From assembly GCA_965602855.1 (NCBI GenBank), contig CBFCZV010000072.1, positions 1-6,122 on the forward strand: DNA of 6,122 nt. The letters are read 5' to 3'. Source of the stretch: LH-M37 sp965602855. GTDB lineage: Bacteria > Pseudomonadota > Gammaproteobacteria > SZUA-229. Positions 1 through 5,074 of the stretch are shown here, piece by piece. The notes below the pieces were generated by a model. The model searched no databases. It was not told the DNA's origin and was given only the letters and a program-made list of their open reading frames with translations. Each line of letters starts with the position of its first letter. Position 1 is the first letter of the stretch. Both the position numbers and the translations under genes were made by a program.

Positions 1-182
1 GACCATTACCTGAAGGCAAACAACTCATTAATGAATGCTCATATATAAAAACAGGCATTGCAGATTCAGAATCCTTTTCTAAAAAGATGGCCGGTAGTCG
101 TTATGCCATTTATTATCAGGCCATAAGTCGAGAAAGAATTTCAAAATTAATGGATCGCGCAAAAGAAATTGACTGCCCATAG
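1..182 (+). CDS. 3' end of an unrecognised protein gene (5' truncated by the window)
   Basis: The reading frame starting at base 3 is open from the left edge to a TAG at 180-182 and gives about 59 residues ending in KLMDRAKEIDCP. The visible part is soluble and mixed-charge, has two cysteines (in NECSY and at the end, DCP) and no membrane segment. It contains the aromatic run RYAIYYQ followed by a probable charged helix (ISRERISKLMDRAKEI). I do not recognise the family, and no function can be given from the C-terminus alone. It is treated as coding because the frame is open right to the edge, its composition is protein-like, and it is followed by an intergenic gap of 115 bases. The gene itself continues to the left of the window. 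Confidence 0.6.
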   Translation, partial: PLPEGKQLINECSYIKTGIADSESFSKKMAGSRYAIYYQAISRERISKLMDRAKEIDCP

Positions 183-210
183 CATTCTCAATTCATAAAA
201 AACTTACTTC

Positions 211-236
211 AAAACCAATATCAGTACTGGTTTATT
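211..236 (+). terminator. Weak candidate hairpin terminator after the first gene
   Basis: AAACCA at 212-217 pairs with TGGTTT at 228-233 around a 10-base loop, and the 3' arm runs into TTTATTAAT. The stem is short, with only two G-C pairs, so this is a weak intrinsic terminator at best. It lies 30 bases after the stop of the truncated gene, the right place for one. Confidence 0.2.
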
Positions 237-297
237 AATATGCCCGCATTCGATAAACTGTCGCCTAGTTGACTAATAATAATTACACAACAAAAAA

Positions 298-498
298 ATG
301 ACCATTGCAGAATTTGAAGAAATCTCCCTGATAGTATGTATTGGCGGCCTGATTCTATTTATGCTTTTTATCCTCTACAAACTCTCAGAAGAATCTAAAG
401 CAGGTCGATACGGCACCTTCGTCATTTTCTTTGCTCTGGGACTGGGCTTTGTCGGATTTGCTGCAAAATCTGTAATCAAGATATTTCTAGAAAACTAA
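298..498 (+). CDS. Small two-helix inner-membrane protein, DUF2788-like
   Basis: This 66-residue protein has a short acidic N-terminus (MTIAEFEEIS), a first membrane helix at about residues 11-28 (IVCIGGLILFMLFILYKL), a cytosolic-type polar loop with SEESKAGRYGTF at about 30-41, and a second helix at about 41-56, followed by the basic end KSVIKIFLEN. The loop pattern (K/E)ES.AGR(Y/F)GTFV between two helices, together with the length, is what I recall of the DUF2788 family of small gammaproteobacterial membrane proteins. The role of that family is unknown to me. The ATG at 298 has no Shine-Dalgarno; it is preceded by an A-rich stretch, so initiation probably depends on an unstructured leader. 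The gene stands alone, 115 nt after the previous gene and 152 nt before the kinase gene, both on the same strand. The family call is from memory of the motif and is not proven here. Confidence 0.82.
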   Translation: MTIAEFEEISLIVCIGGLILFMLFILYKLSEESKAGRYGTFVIFFALGLGFVGFAAKSVIKIFLEN

Positions 499-562
499 AT
501 CCAGCACTACCCACCCATTATTACCAGCAACCTGCATTCATTTCCAACAGTATCTGTCTATA

Positions 563-591
563 TTGTTTCTATTAGACTCGACTGTTAACAT
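563..591 (+). promoter_or_regulatory. Candidate promoter for the kinase gene
   Basis: TTGTTT at 563-568 and TAACAT at 586-591 lie 17 bases apart, the ideal spacing for a housekeeping sigma factor. Each hexamer matches its consensus only in part (3/6 and 4/6). The -10 hexamer overlaps the first of two GTTAAC boxes (584-589, 621-626). Transcription from here would give a leader of about 50 nt before the ATG at 651. Confidence 0.3.
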
Positions 592-650
592 GATTTTTTC
601 TCTTCCAGACAATTTACCACGTTAACTCATGCACACCTGGCATTTTAAAT

Positions 651-2105
651 ATGATCATGAATAAAGATGAAAATATCGACATTAACGCTGCGGTGACTTT
701 TCTATCTGGCATAGAAATTTTTCAAAACCTCAATAACAGCGTCATAAAAAGCATGGCCGAACGTATGAGCATGAGCGAGTACGTTGCTGGTGACTATCTG
801 ATTCACAAAGCTAAGGCAGGACGGTATATGCTATTAATCAGGCAGGGGAAAGTAGCCGTGATGCTTAAGGACAAACAGCTCGTACTAGGTGAAGGCACTG
901 TGCTTGGAGAAATATCACTGCTATCAGGCAAGCCAAGCAAGGCTGATGTCATTGCACAAACAGATATCGAAGCTTTTGTACTAAATCCTGATGATTTTCA
1001 GACGTTGATGTCACAGCATATCGAGTTAGCATCAGTGATGACTCTGTTGATGAAAAGCCGATTGTCTAACGTTGATAATGTCAAGACAGACAAAAACAGG
1101 TTTTCTCTTAATGATGGCATTCAGACGTTAGGTAAATACAGGATACTTGATCAGTTAGGTGAGGGTGGAACGTCCATTGTCTATAACGCATTTGATACTG
1201 AGCTAGAACGTGAAGTTGCGATTAAGATGTTGAAGTATGAGATCGCGACCTCAAAAGATTTCAATCATCGCTTTAAGAGAGAAGCAAAGATCATCGCACG
1301 ACTGAAGCACCCCAATATATTACATGTGATAGAAACAATTCAGGATTACTCAACTGAGTTTATTGTCATGGAAAAATTGGATGGTTATGACCTGAACTAT
1401 TACCTCAAGCATCAGGGTGTATTCAGCGGTGAACAAACCCGGGACATTCTGTATCAGGTGGCCATGGCACTGGGACATGCCAATAGCGATTTGTCCGGTG
1501 GCATTATTCATCGTGACGTAAAACTTTCAAATATTGTACTGGATGATCGTGGTCACGTTAAATTAATGGATTTTGGTATTTCATCAACAAACCAAAATGC
1601 AGCTGAACATTACGAGGGCACCGTATTGTATATGTCGCCTGAATTGTTACTTCAAAAATCGATTGATCACCGCGTTGATATTTACGCATTAGGCATTACC
1701 GCATTTGCAATGTTAACCGGGAAAACACCTTTCTCATCATCCAGTATTGAAATTATCATTGCTAATCATCTCAAAAATGAGCCTCCAAAAATTGAAGACC
1801 TGGTACCCGATGTTCCTGCCGGTCTGGCTGAGTTCATTCACCGTTCATTAATCAAAGACCCTGAAAAACGTATTTCAAGCTGGCTTGAAATAGAACAATT
1901 GCTATCTCCTTCCAAGAGTAGTCAATTTAAACTGGAAGCCTCCAGTGAAATGGACCTGGCCATCGTCATTAAAATGAAAAGTGATTACGTTGATAAAGAT
2001 GAGTTACTCCGTGAGATCCGATGGACGCTGGACAGACACCGCGCAGACTACGAAATTGAAATCACAAAAAAAGAAGAACAGAAACTGGATTTCGATCTGA
2101 ACTGA
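651..2105 (+). CDS. Cyclic-nucleotide-binding-like domain fused to a Hanks-type Ser/Thr protein kinase
   Basis: This 484-residue protein has no signal peptide or membrane helix and is predicted to be cytosolic. Residues about 22-138 form a CRP/PKA-regulatory-type cyclic-nucleotide-binding fold: FQNL start, GDYLIHKAKAGRYMLLIRQG beta core, and the phosphate-cassette signature LGEISLLSGKPSKADV at 85-100. The canonical cassette arginine is missing; Ser96-Lys97 stand there. Residues about 163-418 are a full kinase: glycine loop LGEGGTSIVY (169-178), Lys192 in VAIK, helix-C Glu211, HRD 287-289 with Lys291 and Asn294, DFG 307-309, GTVLYMSPE (323-331), and Asp343. All catalytic residues are present, so it should be active and of the RD class. 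A charged tail (about 421-484) follows. This order mirrors eukaryotic cGMP-dependent kinase. The family's role is phosphorylating Ser/Thr on proteins; its targets are unknown. ATG 651 is taken because TGA at 591-593 closes the frame and no other start lies between; ATG 657 is also possible. Neither has a Shine-Dalgarno. Confidence 0.93.
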   Translation: MIMNKDENIDINAAVTFLSGIEIFQNLNNSVIKSMAERMSMSEYVAGDYLIHKAKAGRYMLLIRQGKVAVMLKDKQLVLGEGTVLGEISLLSGKPSKADVIAQTDIEAFVLNPDDFQTLMSQHIELASVMTLLMKSRLSNVDNVKTDKNRFSLNDGIQTLGKYRILDQLGEGGTSIVYNAFDTELEREVAIKMLKYEIATSKDFNHRFKREAKIIARLKHPNILHVIETIQDYSTEFIVMEKLDGYDLNYYLKHQGVFSGEQTRDILYQVAMALGHANSDLSGGIIHRDVKLSNIVLDDRGHVKLMDFGISSTNQNAAEHYEGTVLYMSPELLLQKSIDHRVDIYALGITAFAMLTGKTPFSSSSIEIIIANHLKNEPPKIEDLVPDVPAGLAEFIHRSLIKDPEKRISSWLEIEQLLSPSKSSQFKLEASSEMDLAIVIKMKSDYVDKDELLREIRWTLDRHRADYEIEITKKEEQKLDFDLN

Positions 2106-2149
2106 ATCTCCTGTTAAATCCCCACTACCTCACAAGACCAAATACACAC

Positions 2150-2223
2150 TGGTAATATCTATCAGTCGGAATTATCATAGCTGTAGGGTACTTTACTAGA
2201 AGGGGTATATTACCAACGGTAAT
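2150..2223 (+). promoter_or_regulatory. Leader of the first lipoprotein gene with competing inverted repeats
   Basis: TGGTAATAT at 2150-2158 is perfectly complementary to ATATTACCA at 2207-2215. The latter also takes part in a compact inverted repeat, ATTACC (2209-2214) - AAC - GGTAAT (2218-2223), which covers the first two bases of the ATG at 2222. The two pairings exclude each other. Just upstream lies AAGGGG (2200-2205), Shine-Dalgarno-like but 16 nt from the ATG at 2222 and 25 nt from the ATG at 2231. TATATT at 2206-2211 could instead be a -10 box, which would make the compact repeat a DNA operator at the transcription start. The repeats are seen directly; RNA switch versus operator is inference. 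Confidence 0.4.
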
Positions 2224-2779
2224 GAGACTTATGAAATCAATAATTCATTCAGCAGCACTCATCTCAGCTGTGTTCGTATCTGCCTGCAGTTCGCATATTC
2301 CACCTGAAATTAGGCAAACACTAGACGGTGCACCCAGTGTGGTGCAGGCACATGAGAACACGGATGCCTATCTGTCACAAAAAGTACGCTGGGGCGGCGT
2401 TATTCTCAATATTGAAAATAAGCACAATACCAGCTGGATAACTATCCTCGCCTACCCTCTGAGTGAAAATGATGGTGAGCCGCAAATCTTTAATGAAAGT
2501 TCTGGGAGATTTATTGCCGTTGTCGATAAATTTCTTGAGCCACTAGTTTTCGCTCAGGATCGCAAAATCACTATAGTCGGCAACTTACTCAGAGCAGAAA
2601 CCGTCAAAATTGGCGAATTCCCCTATGACTACCCTGTTATTGAGGTAAAACAGCTCTACCTATGGTCAATTGGGCCGGAATTATCTGGCGTTAATCATCC
2701 ACCCTACTGGTGGCACAATCCTCGGTTTCGTCCATATTACCCAAGGCATTACCCCTACTATCCACGCCATTTCCATTAA
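2222..2779 (+). CDS. Slp-family outer-membrane lipoprotein with His/aromatic tail
   Basis: This 185-residue product has a lipoprotein signal peptide with lipobox VSAC and the acylated Cys at 22. The next residues are SSH, with no Asp at +2, so outer-membrane sorting is expected. The mature part carries the Slp (starvation-inducible outer-membrane lipoprotein) pattern: VRWGGVILN at 55-63, ILAYPL 75-80, GRFIAV 95-100, FLEPLVFAQDR 104-114, ITIVGN 116-121, KIGEFPYDYPVIEV 129-142 and LYLWS 145-149. The last 30 residues are an extension rich in Pro, Tyr, His, Arg and Trp, with PRHYPYYPRHF at 174-184. The biochemical role of Slp proteins is not settled. The start may be the ATG at 2231 (MKS, Cys at 19), because the ATG at 2222 lies inside an inverted repeat and lacks a properly spaced Shine-Dalgarno. 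It is followed after 21 nt by a paralogue, so the two form an operon. Confidence 0.9.
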   Translation: MRLMKSIIHSAALISAVFVSACSSHIPPEIRQTLDGAPSVVQAHENTDAYLSQKVRWGGVILNIENKHNTSWITILAYPLSENDGEPQIFNESSGRFIAVVDKFLEPLVFAQDRKITIVGNLLRAETVKIGEFPYDYPVIEVKQLYLWSIGPELSGVNHPPYWWHNPRFRPYYPRHYPYYPRHFH

Positions 2780-2800
2780 TGCCTCAATGAGAACAAAACA

Positions 2801-3295
2801 ATGCACAGCAAACTTCTACCTCTAGCCTCAATAAGCCTGCTCTTTAGCCTTCTGGCAGGCTGTGCCACCACACCTGATTTTGATACCACGCAGGTTGATA
2901 AAACACTCACGCCACAAAGCGTTATTGCTGAGCCAGATCTGAGCTACGGCAAAATAGCACTCTGGGGCGGCATCATCCTCAACACCCTAAATCTGGAAAA
3001 TACCACGCAAATAGAAATTTTAGCCTACCCCCTTAACACATCATATAAACCATCACAGGAAAACCAGCCACTGGGAAGATTCATTATTCAACACAAAGAC
3101 TATCTTGAACCCGCCACCTATGCACAGGGCAGATTGATAACCGTACTCGGTAGTATCAGCGACAATCAAAACGGCAAGGTGGGAGAAAGCACCTACATTT
3201 ACCCTGTTATTAATGCACAACAGATACACCTATGGTCACTATACGATGATGAGAATCGAACTAGCTTTCATCTCGGCATTGGCATTCGTCTGTAA
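2801..3295 (+). CDS. Second Slp-family outer-membrane lipoprotein (tandem paralogue)
   Basis: This 164-residue product begins with a signal peptide ending in a textbook lipobox LAGC, with the acylated Cys at 21 and Ala-Thr-Thr after it, which predicts the outer membrane. It shares the Slp core with its upstream neighbour: LWGGIILN at 54-61, EILAYPL 72-78, LGRFI 91-95, YLEPATYAQGRLITVLG 101-117, KVGE 126-129, IYPVI 133-137 and IHLWSL 142-147. It lacks the neighbour's His/aromatic extension and ends in a short SFHLGIGIRL. The two proteins are clearly homologous but well diverged, so the duplication is old. GAGA at 2789-2792, 8 nt before the ATG, is a modest ribosome binding site. The 21-nt gap to the previous stop indicates co-transcription. 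Role unknown beyond the family's link to stationary phase or starvation in enterics. Confidence 0.9.
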   Translation: MHSKLLPLASISLLFSLLAGCATTPDFDTTQVDKTLTPQSVIAEPDLSYGKIALWGGIILNTLNLENTTQIEILAYPLNTSYKPSQENQPLGRFIIQHKDYLEPATYAQGRLITVLGSISDNQNGKVGESTYIYPVINAQQIHLWSLYDDENRTSFHLGIGIRL

Positions 3296-3388
3296 TTTCA
3301 AACACTTAGCCAACTCAAGCACAATATAAGAAAAACCATAACTACAGATATTGCAACTTGTAAGGTAATCTTCGGTCTCACAACGAAC

Positions 3389-3409
3389 GTGACGGCAATG
3401 TATCGTCAC
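3389..3409 (+). repeat. Inverted repeat upstream of the OB-fold gene
   Basis: GTGACG at 3389-3394 and CGTCAC at 3404-3409 form a perfect 6-bp inverted repeat around a 9-base spacer. No T-tract follows (CTAATTAAAAC), so it is not an intrinsic terminator for the lipoprotein pair. It lies 19 nt before the GGAG of the next gene, which suits either a 5'-leader hairpin or an operator. Six-base arms can occur by chance. Confidence 0.3.
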
Positions 3410-3428
3410 CTAATTAAAACAACAATCC

Positions 3429-3440
3429 GGAGTTCCTGTG
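3429..3440 (+). promoter_or_regulatory. Ribosome binding site and GTG start of the OB-fold gene
   Basis: GGAG at 3429-3432 lies 5 nt before GTG at 3438-3440. This is the best Shine-Dalgarno among the plus-strand genes. It fixes the non-ATG start, which also yields a well-formed signal peptide. Confidence 0.7.
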
Positions 3441-4190
3441 TTAAATCATCGATCTATTGCTATTGCATCCCTGTTCATTGGCCTTAATTTTCTAATTAGC
3501 GGTCAGGTACTGGCTTCTCAACCACCCACAAATGTAATCCCCCCTATTCAACCCGCAGCAATGCCTGCTGGCAAGGTTACGGGCACTATTGTTTCAACTG
3601 TGGATGCCACAGGCTACACCTATGCTGAAATCGATGTAAAAGGCGACACAATCTGGGTTGCTGGTCCAAAGACAAAACTGACTAAAGGCGAGCCCATTAC
3701 CATAAAAATCGGCGCTCCTATGCGTGATTTTCATAGCAAGACTCTGGATCGAGACTTTCCTGTTATCTACTTCATTGGTACATTCTCTGACGGCTCATCT
3801 AGAAAGGTCGCATTACCTGAAGGCCACAAACCCCTTAATGGCAGCCCTAAAATGACAGTTGCCAAAAAAGTCGCTTTGAATAAACCAGTTAAACTTGCCG
3901 AAGGTGGTTACACCATCGCTGACATCATCGCAAAGAAAGAAGAGCTGGCTGGTAAAACCGTTAAGGTGCGTGGTCAAATCACCAAATATAACGCCGACAT
4001 CATGACAAAAAACTGGATTCATATCATTGATGGCAGCGGTGATACAGACATAATCGTGATAACCAATGACACCGCTGAAACAGGACAGGTCGCACTCATC
4101 GAAGGAACTGTCGCACTCGACAAAGACTTTGGTTATGGCTATAAATACAAGATATTAATTGATGAAGCTAAGGTTACCGTAGAAAAGTAA
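3438..4190 (+). CDS. Secreted (periplasmic) protein with two OB-fold-like domains
   Basis: This 250-residue product has a Sec signal peptide (basic HR at 4-5, hydrophobic core 7-21) with likely cleavage after VLA at 24-26, giving a mature protein starting SQPP. A Pro-rich linker follows (about 28-44). Domain 1 (about 45-125) has the pattern GKVTGTIVSTVDATGYTYAE, TIWVAGPKTKL, MRDFHSKTLDRDFPVIYFIG. Domain 2 (about 158-250) has YTIADIIAKKEELAGKTVKV, RGQITKYNADIMTKNWIHI, DGSGDTDI, ALIEGTVALDKDFGYGYKY. These match secreted OB-fold proteins I recall next to cytochrome or redox genes in proteobacteria, sometimes labelled NrfJ-like or nucleic-acid-binding OB-fold. No such neighbour is visible here. 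OB folds bind oligomers or small ligands; the ligand of this one is unknown. No cysteine is present after the signal, so it should not be a lipoprotein or haem protein. It is the last plus-strand gene before the terminator. Confidence 0.88.
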   Translation: MLNHRSIAIASLFIGLNFLISGQVLASQPPTNVIPPIQPAAMPAGKVTGTIVSTVDATGYTYAEIDVKGDTIWVAGPKTKLTKGEPITIKIGAPMRDFHSKTLDRDFPVIYFIGTFSDGSSRKVALPEGHKPLNGSPKMTVAKKVALNKPVKLAEGGYTIADIIAKKEELAGKTVKVRGQITKYNADIMTKNWIHIIDGSGDTDIIVITNDTAETGQVALIEGTVALDKDFGYGYKYKILIDEAKVTVEK

Positions 4191-4215
4191 TCAACGTAGT
4201 AAGTAATTAACTCAT

Positions 4216-4246
4216 AAAAAAGCCCGGCATATAGCCGGGCTTTTTT
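4216..4246. terminator. Strong bidirectional Rho-independent terminator
   Basis: GCCCGGC at 4222-4228 pairs perfectly with GCCGGGC at 4234-4240 around a 5-base loop (ATATA). Six A residues (4216-4221) stand before it and six T residues (4241-4246) after it, so the structure has a U-tract on both strands. It sits between convergent stop codons (ending at 4190 on plus, starting at 4266 on minus) and should end transcription from both sides. Confidence 0.95.
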
Positions 4247-4263
4247 GTTGATGGTCTATTTAC

Positions 4264-4983
4264 TTAAAAATGTAAAAATGCACCTACCATCATGCCTTTA
4301 AATTCAATACTCGAATCAATGCTATCCAGGCCTTTCAGATCAAGCTTGGTTGTTTTCAAACCCAGCTCGATACCAACAACACCCATTTCATATATAGCGC
4401 GGATACGAACATCCTGATATTTTGCATCAGAATAACTGATGTGATTAATATCAGCGCCAATTGAAAGCCCCGTCAATGGCAAATCAAACTGAGCTGCGAT
4501 ATACAGCATGGGGATGGTTTCAGACACTGCTACCGTTTCACCGCCCAGAGTAAAGTCAGCTTCCAGTTTTCTGGCATTAAGACCAAGATCAAGATTGACC
4601 CAGTTATCCAGCAGACGCCAATATAAAACAACGTCAGTGGTATCAATATTGATTTCTGAATTACCAGCAGCAACGCCTACAACACCATTAAAGTCGAAAG
4701 GAATTGATGAAGCCCCCGTATGCCCCATAGATGCTGATTCAATTCGAACATTAGGCACAAGTGGCACGAAGTGTTCAAAAGCAAGATATACATAACTATC
4801 CTTCTCACCACTGTATTTCAGATTACTTTCCATATCGATCACTGAATCGCCCGTCGTACCAAAACTACCCGATGGATCGTGATCCCAGACACCGCCGCCA
4901 ACATACAGGCCCAGCGCGTCCGCATTCGCATTACTGGATAAAGCTGATAACGCCAATATAAAAGGCACCATAAATTTACGCAT
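4264..4983 (-). CDS. Outer-membrane beta-barrel protein, TIGR04219-like
   Basis: From the ATG at 4983 the product has 239 residues. A signal peptide (MRKFMVPFILALSALSSNANA) is cut after ANA at residue 21, and the mature protein starts DALGLYVGGGVWDHDPSG. The rest alternates polar and hydrophobic residues, as in transmembrane beta strands (for example YVYLAFEHF, DVVLYWRLLDNWVNLDLGLN, VRIRAIYEMGVVGIELGL), and ends in GAFLHF with a terminal Phe, the classic signal for insertion by the BAM complex. The LGLYVGGGVW opening and the length fit the TIGR04219 family of small outer-membrane proteins, whose cargo is unknown to me. The start is chosen by AGGAG at 4992-4996 (minus strand), 8 nt from this ATG; ATG 4989 would be only 2 nt away, and TTG 5010 would put the Shine-Dalgarno inside the gene. 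It has its own probable promoter and may also follow the upstream gene. Confidence 0.88.
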   Translation of the reverse strand: MRKFMVPFILALSALSSNANADALGLYVGGGVWDHDPSGSFGTTGDSVIDMESNLKYSGEKDSYVYLAFEHFVPLVPNVRIESASMGHTGASSIPFDFNGVVGVAAGNSEINIDTTDVVLYWRLLDNWVNLDLGLNARKLEADFTLGGETVAVSETIPMLYIAAQFDLPLTGLSIGADINHISYSDAKYQDVRIRAIYEMGVVGIELGLKTTKLDLKGLDSIDSSIEFKGMMVGAFLHF

Positions 4984-4991
4984 ATTCATAT

Positions 4992-4996
4992 CTCCT
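4992..4996 (-). promoter_or_regulatory. Shine-Dalgarno that decides the start of the outer-membrane protein
   Basis: CTCCT on the plus strand reads AGGAG on the minus strand. It is 8 nt from the ATG at 4983 and 2 nt from the ATG at 4989, so it favours 4983. Confidence 0.75.
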
Positions 4997-5009
4997 GAGA
5001 AAAAAACCA

Positions 5010-5039
5010 ATGATAATGTATCTCATGATCATTTGCCAA
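5010..5039 (-). promoter_or_regulatory. Candidate promoter for the outer-membrane protein gene
   Basis: Read on the minus strand, TTGGCA (5039-5034) and TATCAT (5015-5010) are separated by 18 bases and match the sigma-70 hexamers at 4/6 and 5/6. Transcription would start near 5003, leaving a leader of about 20 nt that holds the AGGAG. This independently supports the start at 4983 over the TTG at 5010. Confidence 0.5.
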
Positions 5040-5057
5040 TCTGTGATACAGATCTGA
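5039..5057. promoter_or_regulatory. Inverted repeat / CRP-like operator next to the -35 box
   Basis: ATCTGT (5039-5044) - GAT - ACAGAT (5048-5053) is a perfect 6-bp inverted repeat abutting the candidate -35 box. The overlapping sequence TGTGA (5042-5046) - N6 - TCTGA (5053-5057) matches the CRP consensus TGTGA-N6-TCACA at 8 of 10 core positions. Its centre lies about 46 bases before the inferred transcription start, close to the class II activator position. The two readings use different half-sites, and which of them (if either) is real cannot be decided here. Confidence 0.3.
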
Positions 5058-5074
5058 TTATTGAAGCAACAACG

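Noticed and set aside
221..228. Search for a promoter of the small membrane protein in 183-297, including a short CAGTACTG palindrome
   Set aside because: No -35/-10 pair with acceptable spacing stands out. TTGACT at 269-274 has no matching -10 box before the ATG at 298, and the palindrome is too short to interpret.
3813..4022. Open frame on the minus strand inside the OB-fold gene
   Set aside because: It is antisense to the second OB-fold-like domain, whose protein pattern is clear. It has no Shine-Dalgarno and no family resemblance.
4508..4961. Open frames on the plus strand (4508-4795 and 4761-4961)
   Set aside because: They lie antisense to the outer-membrane protein gene, have low-complexity Ser/Arg- or His/Pro-rich translations, no ribosome binding site and no recognisable domain.
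4984..5010. Longer N-terminus for the outer-membrane protein starting at TTG 5010 or ATG 4989
   Set aside because: The TTG would place the AGGAG inside the coding region and put a non-basic stretch before the signal peptide. The 4989 ATG is only 2 nt from the Shine-Dalgarno. ATG 4983 fits spacing and signal peptide.
5025..5032. 8-base palindrome ATGATCAT in the outer-membrane protein promoter region
   Set aside because: It falls in the spacer between the candidate -35 and -10 boxes, is short and AT-rich, and palindromes of this size are expected by chance.
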